The translations under genes and the position numbers were made by a program. From JBCCGE01 sp039029455 (GTDB lineage: Bacteria; Pseudomonadota; Gammaproteobacteria; Arenicellales; Poriferihabitantaceae): a stretch of 14,028 nt of DNA. The notes under the pieces are model-generated. The model saw nothing but the letters and a program-made list of their open reading frames with translations, searched no databases and had not been told where the DNA came from. Positions within the stretch are counted from its first letter, which is position 1, and every line of letters starts with the position of its first letter. The DNA is taken from contig JBCCGE010000083.1 of NCBI GenBank assembly GCA_039029455.1, positions 1 through 14,028 of the forward strand, in the 5' to 3' direction. Positions 1 to 7,677 of this stretch are shown here, piece after piece.

Positions 1-120
1 CGAATTGATCAGAATCTCAGCGTCAGGCTGGGATTCAAACGTCCACTAAATTTCATTAACGTTAATGAAATTTAGTGGACGTTTGAATCCCAGCCTGACG
101 CTGAGATTCTGATCAATTCG
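1..120. repeat. Perfect 120-bp palindrome with no spacer at the contig edge
   Basis: Bases 61-120 are the exact reverse complement of bases 1-60, with the centre at AAC|GTT between 60 and 61 and not one mismatch. The right arm (61-120) continues smoothly as glycosyltransferase coding sequence on the minus strand, so it is the genuine copy. The left arm is the inverted duplicate. A perfect palindrome this long, with no loop, inside a coding region and exactly at the end of the sequence is most simply a fold-back chimera from library amplification or assembly. A real hairpin end or inverted duplication is possible but less likely. Confidence 0.97.
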
Positions 121-789
121 AAATGTTGTCAATGGCTCGGCAAGACCAAAAGCATCCCCGCATTTCAGGAGTCTGTACCAGTAGTCCAGATCGATAACAT
201 AAGGCATTGCGCCATTGAATTGTCCAATGCTGTCGGAGTGTTCGCGCCGAAACAGCACCGCTCCGGGTTCACCGATAACGTTCGTTCCTGACAATATGCA
301 TTTTCTCACAATATCGCTGGCGGCATATCTTCGTTCAATTGAAGGCCCCGTATCCAGAATTCTATTACCGTTTTTGTTAATGATTGTGCGACGGCAAAAC
401 ACCAGTGAAAGCCCATCCTGTTGATTTTCAAATGCGTTGACCTGCTTTCCTATGCAGCTTTCCTCGAGGGTATCGTCGGAGGGAAGTAGTTTGATGTATG
501 TTCCGCCTGCCAGTTGAAGGACCTGGTTCCAGTTGCCTTCAAGTCCGAGTCTTTTTTCGGGATAAAAAACGGTAATAGATGCGTTCGGATTGGACGACTT
601 TGTCGATTCAATAACCTCTCGTGTGCGATCGTCAGACGAATCATCTGAAATGATTAGTTCAATGTTGTCGTAATCCTGTCTCAAAACAGACTCAATTGTT
701 TCCCGGATATAGGACTCGCAGTTATAAGAGGGTATACACACCGATACCAACGGTAGACCAGATCGCGAAGTCGGACGTTGCTTTGACAC
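46..789 (-). CDS. Family 2 glycosyltransferase, C-terminus missing (contig edge)
   Basis: Probably transfers a sugar from a nucleotide-sugar donor onto a glycan or lipid-linked acceptor at the cytoplasmic face of the membrane. The 247 residues open with the GT-A start typical of GT2 enzymes (PLVSVCIPSYN, residues 13-23). The acidic nucleotide-binding stretch SDDSSDD follows at 48-54, the DXD-like metal site SDD at 104-106, and an acceptor-side DLDYWYRL at 200-207. The real gene runs off the left edge. The final residues VNEI and the stop codon at 46-48 are read from the inverted arm of the 120-bp palindrome and are not native, so perhaps 50 or more residues are missing. The start used is GTG at 789, 33 nt after the stop of the upstream membrane protein, and no clear Shine-Dalgarno is visible, so the start is uncertain. 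Its pairing with the GT-C-like gene suggests cell-surface polysaccharide or glycolipid synthesis. Donor and acceptor cannot be read from the sequence. Confidence 0.88.
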   Translation of the reverse strand: MSKQRPTSRSGLPLVSVCIPSYNCESYIRETIESVLRQDYDNIELIISDDSSDDRTREVIESTKSSNPNASITVFYPEKRLGLEGNWNQVLQLAGGTYIKLLPSDDTLEESCIGKQVNAFENQQDGLSLVFCRRTIINKNGNRILDTGPSIERRYAASDIVRKCILSGTNVIGEPGAVLFRREHSDSIGQFNGAMPYVIDLDYWYRLLKCGDAFGLAEPLTTFRIDQNLSVRLGFKRPLNFINVNEI

Positions 790-822
790 GTTTCGAACTG
801 TGATGGCGTGGAGCTATGACGC

Positions 823-2469
823 TTACTTAAATAAACGACGACTTGTTGGACTTGTCGTAGCGCCGATGATCGCAAAACCCAAACCTGCAAGGATGATTAG
901 CGGACCGGAGCTGGAGATCATAATTCTCGGTAAATTAGTCACTGACACCAGTACCAGCAGGTAAATAAACAATGATGAGCCGATAGCAGTTGCAAGTATT
1001 GACGACGAGCCCAATGTGAGTAATTTGTTCGGACCACGAAACATTGCGAAGCAAATCAAAAACAACGAGACCAGGAGTATCTGATAAAAGTGATCCCGAT
1101 AGAATTCATACATCCGCTTTCTTTGTTCAGCGCGTCTCTGATCAATTCTGTTCAGTCCTGTCAAACGTCGTTCAGCGTGTGCGATTCTGGCGTATCCGTT
1201 ATAGTGAAAATAGCGGGAAACATAGTATCGCCATAGGTTGTCGCCGCCGTGAAAAGCTTCGATATTGTCTTCTGTGTCGAAGAACCTGAATCTCACCAAA
1301 CGACTGATTGATACCGGTATCGAATCGATGAATTTCGAATTCAGTTTATTGCTCCACTTCAGGTTGAAAATTAGTGGTGAGTTGCATTCGTGTTTGTGAT
1401 CTGAGCAATAGCTTTCGATGTCATCGGCGATCTGCTTGTAGAACGCTTCCGACTGGGGATATGTAGTGTAATGCCCAAGCAAACCAACCGAATCCCGGAT
1501 CACCCATGCAGCCTTTGCGCCTGGGACGCTGGGTCCGAAATGTTTGTAACTCTCCAAATCGGAATTCAGTAAGGGCGTGATAAGTTTTCTCGTCGACCCG
1601 CTGATCTTAAGCATTTTGTCTTTCGTTTCCAGGGTCAGGTGGTGGTTATAGGAATGGGGTTTAACCGACAGAGACAGGATGGCGTTTATCGCCCGAGAAA
1701 ATTGCTCCGATTTAAAATCAACGGTTCCATAGAAATCGTATTCCTCATGGTTCTTCAAGGCAAAGGCGCTCCAGACCAATACAGGTATAAGCAGCACTGG
1801 AAGAACTGACTTCAGTGTTCTCACTGTCAGATTGCCTGCGCTGTGTTTATGAAAGGCGAAGAAGCACGCAATTGAGATAGCCAGAGGGACCAGCAGCCAT
1901 ATCGACTCCTCGCGGGTGTTCCATGCCAGAGCCAGACTGACTCCACACAGAACAGACCATCCCAGAGAATCACTTCTGTTGACGTTAGGTACAGAGGAGA
2001 CAACCAGCAAAGAGCTCAGATAAGTGATGCAAAGAGGAAGATACAACTGCTGTCGCGTCGATCCAACCCAGAATTGTGATAGTGTGATTGGATTGAAAAG
2101 CAGGAGTACAAGCACGATAAGTGACAACCATGTGCGGCCCGAAATGCGAACCACCGCTGCATAAGCAATGACGCATGAGATGCAATACAGTAAATCTATG
2201 CCAAATCGCGGAGAGATTCCAAGTTGAGACAGCGCAGCCAGGAACAGAGGAAACACCGGGCCTTTTATCAGCGCCACACTATCGTACTCCCCAAACCAAT
2301 TCCCTTCGAGAATAGAGACTGCCTTGGTTACAAACCAGGTCCCGTCATGAGGGCTGAGCATCGGGAACAAATAGCTCAGATCTGCTGTGAGCCAGAGACG
2401 GTATAGCGTCAGGCTGGCAACCAGAGCGAAGACAATCGTCAGCGACAGTTTATGCAAGGCATAATTCAT
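823..2469 (-). CDS. Polytopic membrane protein, GT-C glycosyltransferase-like
   Basis: 548 residues with an N-terminal hydrophobic segment (about 8-27), several transmembrane segments up to about residue 240, a hydrophilic region at about 245-450, and three hydrophobic segments in the last 90 residues. After the first membrane segment comes an acidic HDGTWFVTKA stretch (41-50) and then KGPVFPLFLA (69-78). This layout resembles the first loop and the GPxxP motif of GT-C enzymes of the ArnT/PMT type, which use polyprenyl-phosphate sugars outside the inner membrane. REES at 186-189 may be a further conserved polar site. I do not recognise the exact family, so GT-C membership is an inference from topology and loop motifs. 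The ATG at 2469 is preceded only by a weak AAAGA. It lies just upstream of the GT2 gene on the same strand with a 33-nt gap, so the two are probably co-transcribed. They look unrelated to the transporter locus. Confidence 0.72.
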   Translation of the reverse strand: MNYALHKLSLTIVFALVASLTLYRLWLTADLSYLFPMLSPHDGTWFVTKAVSILEGNWFGEYDSVALIKGPVFPLFLAALSQLGISPRFGIDLLYCISCVIAYAAVVRISGRTWLSLIVLVLLLFNPITLSQFWVGSTRQQLYLPLCITYLSSLLVVSSVPNVNRSDSLGWSVLCGVSLALAWNTREESIWLLVPLAISIACFFAFHKHSAGNLTVRTLKSVLPVLLIPVLVWSAFALKNHEEYDFYGTVDFKSEQFSRAINAILSLSVKPHSYNHHLTLETKDKMLKISGSTRKLITPLLNSDLESYKHFGPSVPGAKAAWVIRDSVGLLGHYTTYPQSEAFYKQIADDIESYCSDHKHECNSPLIFNLKWSNKLNSKFIDSIPVSISRLVRFRFFDTEDNIEAFHGGDNLWRYYVSRYFHYNGYARIAHAERRLTGLNRIDQRRAEQRKRMYEFYRDHFYQILLVSLFLICFAMFRGPNKLLTLGSSSILATAIGSSLFIYLLVLVSVTNLPRIMISSSGPLIILAGLGFAIIGATTSPTSRRLFK

Positions 2470-2487
2470 TCTTTAACGCGTGCGCCG

Positions 2488-2533
2488 AGACCTCTGTGAC
2501 GAACGGTGGACTATTCCAGCGCGTCAGAGGTCT
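2488..2533. repeat. Inverted repeat in the gap between TRAP permease and GT-C gene
   Basis: AGACCTCTG at 2488-2496 is mirrored by CAGAGGTCT at 2525-2533. Three further base pairs form inside after a 2-nt bulge. It sits in the 170-bp gap (2470-2639) after the permease stop and before the GT-C start. No T-run follows on the minus strand, so it is not a standard Rho-independent terminator. It may be an mRNA-stabilising hairpin or an operator for the glycosyltransferase pair. I see nothing else in the gap. Confidence 0.4.
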
Positions 2534-2639
2534 TAAACAACAGCTCAGTGTGTGCAATTCTGTCTGACGGCCTGGAATGCATCCAGCTGCATCGTCGAAG
2601 TATTAATGCCTCGATCGCATGCGCGTCTTCAGACAATGT

Positions 2640-5246
2640 TTAAGCGGACATTGCCGGTCGTCGCCGTCGTTGTAAAAATATAATCAGCCCCAGCACCAGA
2701 AACGCCGGAATGTAAAACACCTCTTTCCAAACACGTCTATTTTTTGTCAGGACTTCGGAGACCTGGACCGGTTCGTCGCCATAAAAATCAAACGACTTGC
2801 CAATGGTTTCGAAATAGGGCGTTCCAGGAAATGGTTCTTCAATAATTGCACGCCCGTCCTCGACCATGACATTGAGTCCGGCCGTTTCCAGACGCTCCAC
2901 AGCTTCAGCCTGATCATTCATCGGCACCAGAATCGTTGTAGATTCGATTTCACCGGAATCGAAATCGGGACCACTGACCACCATTGTCAGAACGCCTCCG
3001 GGTGTTGCCTGCCCAACAACTTCATAAATTTTCGACGGTTCATTATTGGAGAAGGGCGGTGACACACGGTCGAGCCAAAACCCGGGTCTGAACAGAGTGA
3101 AAGCGACCAGTAACAACGCGATCGACTCCCATTTCCGGTTTCGGGCCAGCATAAATCCCTGGGTCGCAGATGCAAATAGCATCATCGCAATCACTGCAAC
3201 GATAAAGACAAATATTGCTTTAAGGGGTGATACATTAATCAGTAACAACTCAGTATTAAATATAAAAAGAAAAGGCAGCAATGCAGTGCGAATGTCGTAG
3301 GCAAACCCCTGAATACCTGTTTTTATCGGATCACCTTTGGAAATAGCCGCTGCAGCAAATGCCGCCAATCCTACCGGTGGGGTGTCGTCAGCCAGAATGC
3401 CAAAATAGAACACGAACAGATGCACTGCAATCAGCGGAACAATGAGGCCATTGGCCGCCCCGAGAGTGATTATGACCGGCGCCATCAGTGATGACACGAC
3501 AATGTAGTTGGCAGTCGTCGGCAGCCCCATCCCCAGAATCAGGCTCATGATTGCCACCAGTAGGAGCATCACAATGAGATGGCCGCCGGATAGGAACTCG
3601 ACAAATTCACCAACCACCTGATGCGCGCCGGTGAGTGAAATTGTGCCAACAATGATGCCGGCAGCACCCGTTGCGACCGCAATACTGATCATATTGCGGG
3701 AACCGGCCATCATTCCGTCCACCCAGTCGCGGTAACCTTTTCGAAACGCCGCGCCGTAATTACCGGAGCCGCGGAAGAAAGACTTAATTGCGTCCTGCGT
3801 AAAGGTCACGATAATCATCGCGATTGCGGCCCAGAATGCGGACAGCGCAGGGGACAGTCGCTCAATGACGATGCTCCAGATCAGGATAACAATCGGCAGA
3901 ATGTAGTAAAGCCCGGTGAGGGCAGTCGCGCCTGCGTGCGGCAGTTCGGTGATCGGAGCATCGGGTGCATCAACTTCCAGATCGGGAAGATTCGATGCAA
4001 GCTTGAGCAGAAACAAATAAAACAATCCGCATCCGATTGCCACAACCGCGAATGCTGCATTGGGTATAGCGTCCTTGATCCAGCCCAGACCGTAGTACAC
4101 CGCCATCCCCAGAATACCGATACCGATAAACCCCCCAAAGAAGCCCATTAGCTTGCGCGCGAAGGTGGTTGTTGAGGGCGGTTTCGGCAATCCTTTGAGC
4201 TGAAGTTTCATCGCTTCGAGATGCACGATGTAGAACAGGGCAATGTATGACACCAGAGCCGGAACCAGCGCGTGCTTTAATATTTGCTGGTAGCTGATAC
4301 CGGTGAATTCTGCAATTAAAAATGCAGCGGCACCCATAACAGGTGGCGTAAGTTGACCGTTTGTGGATGAAGCCACCTCAACCGCTCCGGCTTTTTCCGC
4401 TGAAAACCCGGTGCGTTTCATCAGCGGTATGGTAAACGTGCCAGTGGTGACTGTGTTGGCGATGGATGAGCCGGAGTACATTCCACTCATAGCTGACGCC
4501 ACCACGGCTGCTTTAGCGGGCCCACCTCTGAGATGACCCAGCAGGGCAAACGCAATTTTGATGAAAAAGTTTCCGGCGCCTGCCTTTTCAAGAATGGAAC
4601 CGAACAGCACAAACAAAAAGATCAAAGATGCGGACACGCCCAGGGCGACACCGAAGACACCTTCATTCTGCATCCAGAAATGCCACATGGCCTTGCCGTA
4701 GGATGCGCCTTTCCACTGGATCGCTTCAGGCATCCAGTCAGAATTTCCGAAGAATACATACGACACAAAGACCGATGCCACGATCAGCAGGGGTAGCCCC
4801 AGCGCCCGGTATACGGTGATCCCTAGAACGAGCATACCCACAGTGGATGCAATAAGATCGCCGGATGTTGGCAGTCCGGCCCGCAATGCAATTTCGTTGC
4901 GCAAAAAGACGATGTATAGACACGATCCGACGCCCGCAATGGCGAGCAACCAGTCATACCAGGGAATGCTGGTGCGCGAGCTGCCCTTGAATAGTGGAAA
5001 TGCCAGAGTGGCAAGAAAAATACCAAATGCCAGATGGATCAGACGGGCGTTGGAGTTGGTCACAATGACACTGATTCCAGTGACGTCGGTAAGCCAGAAC
5101 GGTAAATTCGACGCAATATACAGTTGAAACAGGGCCCAGCCGAACAGCGTCCCCGCAAACAATTTTCCGGCCCATCCACTGGCCTGACGGCCACCCGATT
5201 CAACGGCCGCGAATTCCTCTAAGCTTGTGTCGTTATTGCTCCCCAT
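2640..5246 (-). CDS. TAXI-type TRAP transporter fused permease (DctQ-DctM fusion) with DUF3394-like tail
   Basis: Inner-membrane permease that fuses the small (DctQ-like) and large (DctM-like) TRAP subunits. It moves substrate delivered by a periplasmic TAXI receptor using a sodium or proton gradient. The chosen start is ATG 5246, which has GGGAGG 5 nt upstream. An in-frame ATG at 5291 would add 15 residues and lacks such a site. The protein is 868 aa. Hydrophobic DctQ-like segments fill roughly the first 190 residues. The DctM part follows with TPPVMGAAAF (about 300-309), GMGLPTTANY (572-581) and DDTPPVGLAAF (620-630), all hallmarks of TAXI permeases. After about residue 675 there is a tail with two hydrophobic segments, a soluble stretch (about 735-830) and a last transmembrane helix ending in RRRR. 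This matches the DUF3394 tail known from some TAXI permeases and is absent from the second permease here. The partner receptor lies just upstream at 5391-6362, separated by a terminator. Confidence 0.95.
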   Translation of the reverse strand: MGSNNDTSLEEFAAVESGGRQASGWAGKLFAGTLFGWALFQLYIASNLPFWLTDVTGISVIVTNSNARLIHLAFGIFLATLAFPLFKGSSRTSIPWYDWLLAIAGVGSCLYIVFLRNEIALRAGLPTSGDLIASTVGMLVLGITVYRALGLPLLIVASVFVSYVFFGNSDWMPEAIQWKGASYGKAMWHFWMQNEGVFGVALGVSASLIFLFVLFGSILEKAGAGNFFIKIAFALLGHLRGGPAKAAVVASAMSGMYSGSSIANTVTTGTFTIPLMKRTGFSAEKAGAVEVASSTNGQLTPPVMGAAAFLIAEFTGISYQQILKHALVPALVSYIALFYIVHLEAMKLQLKGLPKPPSTTTFARKLMGFFGGFIGIGILGMAVYYGLGWIKDAIPNAAFAVVAIGCGLFYLFLLKLASNLPDLEVDAPDAPITELPHAGATALTGLYYILPIVILIWSIVIERLSPALSAFWAAIAMIIVTFTQDAIKSFFRGSGNYGAAFRKGYRDWVDGMMAGSRNMISIAVATGAAGIIVGTISLTGAHQVVGEFVEFLSGGHLIVMLLLVAIMSLILGMGLPTTANYIVVSSLMAPVIITLGAANGLIVPLIAVHLFVFYFGILADDTPPVGLAAFAAAAISKGDPIKTGIQGFAYDIRTALLPFLFIFNTELLLINVSPLKAIFVFIVAVIAMMLFASATQGFMLARNRKWESIALLLVAFTLFRPGFWLDRVSPPFSNNEPSKIYEVVGQATPGGVLTMVVSGPDFDSGEIESTTILVPMNDQAEAVERLETAGLNVMVEDGRAIIEEPFPGTPYFETIGKSFDFYGDEPVQVSEVLTKNRRVWKEVFYIPAFLVLGLIIFLQRRRRPAMSA

Positions 5247-5251
5247 TGTGT

Positions 5252-5257
5252 CCTCCC
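5252..5257 (-). promoter_or_regulatory. Ribosome binding site that fixes the permease start
   Basis: On the minus strand this reads GGGAGG and lies 5 nt before ATG 5246. It falls inside the N-terminal extension that would result from the upstream ATG at 5291, which supports the shorter 868-residue permease. Confidence 0.85.
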
Positions 5258-5351
5258 GTCTAGCATAGTTCGGTATTATTTTAACTGCCACTGACGATCA
5301 TTGAAAATTCAGAACGCATTGCGAATGATTTCGCGAGCGACGGGCAGAATG

Positions 5352-5379
5352 AAAAAGCCCGCGAACAAGTCGCGGGCTT
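5352..5379 (-). terminator. Rho-independent terminator between TAXI receptor and its permease
   Basis: On the minus strand a 10-bp perfect GC-rich stem (AAGCCCGCGA / TCGCGGGCTT, arms 5370-5379 and 5355-5364) with a 5-nt loop runs straight into a T run. It starts 12 nt after the receptor stop codon and lies about 105 nt before the permease start. Because the permease has no other obvious promoter, read-through is likely. The hairpin would then act as a partial terminator or 3' stabiliser that gives more receptor than permease. Confidence 0.88.
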
Positions 5380-5390
5380 CGAGTTGGACG

Positions 5391-6362
5391 TTACATCCAG
5401 CCTCGTTCCTTGTAGTATTTCTCAGCCCCAGCATGTATCGGTGCGGAGAGAGAGTCTGAAATCATTTCACTTTCTTTCAGGTTAGCAAATGCCGGGTGCA
5501 GTTTTTTGAAATCATCGAAGTTTTCAAATACCGCTTTTACGACCGTATACACTACTTCTTCCGGAACCGAAGCGCTTGACACGAAGGTCGCACCAACACC
5601 AAAAGTCGCAATGTCCTGATCGTTGTTATACATGCCGGCTGGAATCGTGGCGGCACGATAGTACGGGTTGTCTGCTACCAGTTTATCGATCGCAGCACCC
5701 TCAACGCTGACGAGGTGTGCGTCGCAGGTCGCCAGTGATTCCTGGGTCAGAGCGGACGGGTGTCCGACGAGCCAGAAATATGCGTCAATCTTACCGTCAC
5801 ATACCGCCTGACCGGTTTCTGCAGATTTCATTTCTGCCGCCAGTTTGAGATCGCTGCGCTCCCAGCCAAGAGCCTCTTCAATAACTTCCCAGGTACCGCG
5901 TGTTCCGGATCCGGGGTTACCGATGTTGAGACGTTTGCCTTTGGCGTCTGTCAGCGTATTGATACCCGACGCATCACTGGCAATAACGGTGACAGGTTCC
6001 GGGTGGACTGAAAACACAGCGCGCAGGTCGCCGAATGCTCCGGCGTCTTCAAACTTTGAAGTGCCGTTGTAAGCGTGGTACTGCCAGTCGGATTGCGCAA
6101 CACCAAATTCCAGCTCGCCGGCTTTGATGGTGTTGATGTTGTAGATGGACCCACCCGTTGACTCGGCCGAGCAACGAATGCCGTGATCTTTACGGTTTTT
6201 ATTCACCAGTCGGCAAATTGCGCCACCCGTTGGATAGTAAACCCCGGTAACCCCTCCGGTCCCGATAGAGATGAACTGCTGATCTGCAGCAAGTGATGGC
6301 GTTGCATAAGCCACACTGCCTGCCAGAGCAGCGGCCAGTAATGTAATGGTTGGTTTTTTCAT
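5391..6362 (-). CDS. TAXI family TRAP transporter solute-binding protein
   Basis: Periplasmic receptor that captures substrate for the TRAP permease encoded next (2640-5246). The 323 residues begin with a Sec signal peptide (MKK, a hydrophobic core, and cleavage probably near residue 25, after SLA or SLAA). The TAXI signature GTGGVTGVYYPTGG follows at 34-47, then the conserved IC...RC pair (Cys50 and Cys64, possibly a disulfide). A STGGS stretch lies at 68-72, GNPGSGTRG sits in the middle, and the typical HAGAEKYYKERGWM closes the protein. Characterised TAXI receptors bind glutamate, glutamine or dicarboxylates; the ligand here cannot be read off. The ATG at 6362 has GAGG 9 nt upstream. It follows the lyase gene on the same strand but is separated by a terminator and about 285 bp, so it probably has its own promoter, near the compound palindrome at 6405-6447. 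Confidence 0.96.
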   Translation of the reverse strand: MKKPTITLLAAALAGSVAYATPSLAADQQFISIGTGGVTGVYYPTGGAICRLVNKNRKDHGIRCSAESTGGSIYNINTIKAGELEFGVAQSDWQYHAYNGTSKFEDAGAFGDLRAVFSVHPEPVTVIASDASGINTLTDAKGKRLNIGNPGSGTRGTWEVIEEALGWERSDLKLAAEMKSAETGQAVCDGKIDAYFWLVGHPSALTQESLATCDAHLVSVEGAAIDKLVADNPYYRAATIPAGMYNNDQDIATFGVGATFVSSASVPEEVVYTVVKAVFENFDDFKKLHPAFANLKESEMISDSLSAPIHAGAEKYYKERGWM

Positions 6363-6404
6363 ACCCGTAATCCTCGTAGTAAATGAAACAAATTCATAGT
6401 TTAT

Positions 6405-6447
6405 TTGTTGTTAATGATGTCTGCTCATATATATGAGCTAACAACAA
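6405..6447. promoter_or_regulatory. Compound palindrome upstream of TAXI receptor, probable operator
   Basis: The 16-bp perfect palindrome GCTCATATATATGAGC at 6423-6438 is nested within outer 9-bp arms, TTGTTGTTA (6405-6413) and TAACAACAA (6439-6447). It lies 43-85 bp upstream of the receptor start in a gap of about 285 bp, where a promoter is expected. I could not assign a confident -35/-10 pair. Nested dyads of this size before a transporter gene usually bind a dimeric regulator. No regulator gene is in the window, and the family is unknown. Confidence 0.5.
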
Positions 6448-6600
6448 GTACCACACCAGAAACCCCGATGACGCATTCGCATCAAATCAGAGTCTCTATG
6501 TCCGATACCGATGAGACTACCGCAATCGCATTCGAAAAGTAAGGGAAAGATCCGAATAGAACTTTACGAATGTTTTAAGTTTTGTAATCAGCAACCCCGC

Positions 6601-6640
6601 AAAAAAATCAGCTGGCACAGAAGACTGAGAGGCCGGCTGA
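6601..6640 (-). terminator. Rho-independent terminator after the cysteate/cysteine lyase gene
   Basis: On the minus strand TCAGCCGGC (6640-6632) pairs with GCCAGCTGA (6616-6608), with one mismatch and a loop of about 15 nt, followed by seven T (6607-6601). It starts 6 nt after the lyase stop codon. It ends the racemase-lyase unit and separates it from the downstream TAXI receptor, which therefore needs its own promoter. Confidence 0.75.
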
Positions 6641-6646
6641 CGTTTT

Positions 6647-7648
6647 TCAGTCAAAGTCAAATGCATCCAGATAACCAAACAGTGCGGCACTTCCTCCGGT
6701 ATGAAGAAACACAACATTTGCTCCAGCAGCTATTCGACCATCTCGAATATAGTCTATCAATCCAGCAAGTCCTTTGCCGGAATAAACCGGATCCATCAGA
6801 ATGGCTTCGTGTCGAGCCATCAGTGTGACTGCTTCGATCATGCTGTCTGTGGGCACGCCGTACCCGCCGCCGACGTAATTGGAATCTGCGATAACTTTGT
6901 CTCGTGAGACCACTCCGGGTATGCCCATGTGCTCGGCAGTTTCCGCCGCGAGTTTGTAGACGTTCTCTTCCTGAGCCTCTTTTTCGGCCCGTACGCTGAT
7001 TCCGGTAAGCGGAATACCGGAATGGGTTGCTTCCAGACCAACAACGAGACCGGCCTGTGTGCCCGTGCTTCCTGTTGCGGTTACGAAGTGGTCGATTTTG
7101 AGTCCCTGATTGTTGGCTTGTGTCAGCGTTTCGATCGCGCAGTTCACGTATCCGAGTGCACCAATTGCATTGGAGCCACCACCGGGAACGATATAAGGCA
7201 ACTTACCGCCAGCCTTTAATTCATCCGCGCGTGCCTCCATCGCTGCGTTCATGTCGGTGTCCTTTGGAAAATGAGTAACGTTTGCCCCAAACAGCCTGTC
7301 CAGAAAAACATTGCCGGATTTCAGATAGTCTCGCTGTGTGCTCTCGGTTCTGTTTTCCAGCAGAATTTCGCATTTCATGCCGAATTTCACAGCTGCGGCG
7401 GCCGTCTGCCGAGCATGATTGGACTGCACTGCGCCCTGTGTAATGACCGTATCCGCGCCTGCGTTGACAGCCTCTGCGATCAGAAACTCCAGCTTACGCG
7501 TTTTGTTGCCTCCGGTGCCGAGTCCGGTGCAGTCGTCACGCTTGATATAGATCTCCGGCCCGCCCAGGGCTTTACTTAAATTGGGAAGGTGTTCAAGCGG
7601 CGTAGGCAAATGAGCAAGATGGACTCGGGGGAATCTTGAAAGATGCAT
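6647..7648 (-). CDS. cuyA: PLP-dependent L-cysteate sulfo-lyase / D-cysteine desulfhydrase family enzyme
   Basis: Cytoplasmic fold-type II PLP enzyme. The closest families I recall are CuyA (L-cysteate to pyruvate, sulfite and ammonium) and DcyD (D-cysteine to pyruvate, sulfide and ammonium). The 333 residues match the family length. Visible features are HLPTPLE (13-19), IKRDDCTGLGTGGNKTRKLE with the Schiff-base lysine at Lys49, the QSNHARQTAA stretch at 75-84, PGGGSNAIGALGY (155-167), the phosphate-binding TGSTGT (192-197), DPVYSGKG (286-293) and HTGGSAALFGY near the end. The N-terminus MHLSRFPRVHLAHLPTPLE and the motif DDCTGLGTGGNK look closer to CuyA than to E. coli DcyD, but this is from memory, not an alignment. 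ACC deaminase is a more distant alternative. It lies 29 nt after the racemase stop on the same strand, so the two form an operon. No strong ribosome site precedes the ATG. A terminator follows. Confidence 0.85.
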   Translation of the reverse strand: MHLSRFPRVHLAHLPTPLEHLPNLSKALGGPEIYIKRDDCTGLGTGGNKTRKLEFLIAEAVNAGADTVITQGAVQSNHARQTAAAAVKFGMKCEILLENRTESTQRDYLKSGNVFLDRLFGANVTHFPKDTDMNAAMEARADELKAGGKLPYIVPGGGSNAIGALGYVNCAIETLTQANNQGLKIDHFVTATGSTGTQAGLVVGLEATHSGIPLTGISVRAEKEAQEENVYKLAAETAEHMGIPGVVSRDKVIADSNYVGGGYGVPTDSMIEAVTLMARHEAILMDPVYSGKGLAGLIDYIRDGRIAAGANVVFLHTGGSAALFGYLDAFDFD

Positions 7649-7677
7649 GATTTTTGTAGTTTCAGGGTTGGGTTATT

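Noticed and set aside
1..120. Hairpin telomere or phage end
   Set aside because: The right arm is ordinary glycosyltransferase coding sequence, and no replication or telomere-resolvase gene is present. A fold-back artefact explains it more simply.
2470..2639. Terminator after the first permease
   Set aside because: The only inverted repeat (2488-2533) lacks a T-run on the minus strand and has a long loop, so it is listed only as a repeat.
5247..5291. Longer start for the first TRAP permease at ATG 5291
   Set aside because: A GGGAGG ribosome site lies inside this extension, 5 nt before ATG 5246, so the shorter form is preferred.
6511..6828. Plus-strand open frame overlapping the end of the lyase gene
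   Set aside because: It is antisense to a well-supported gene and to its terminator, and its translation shows no recognisable motif or signal.
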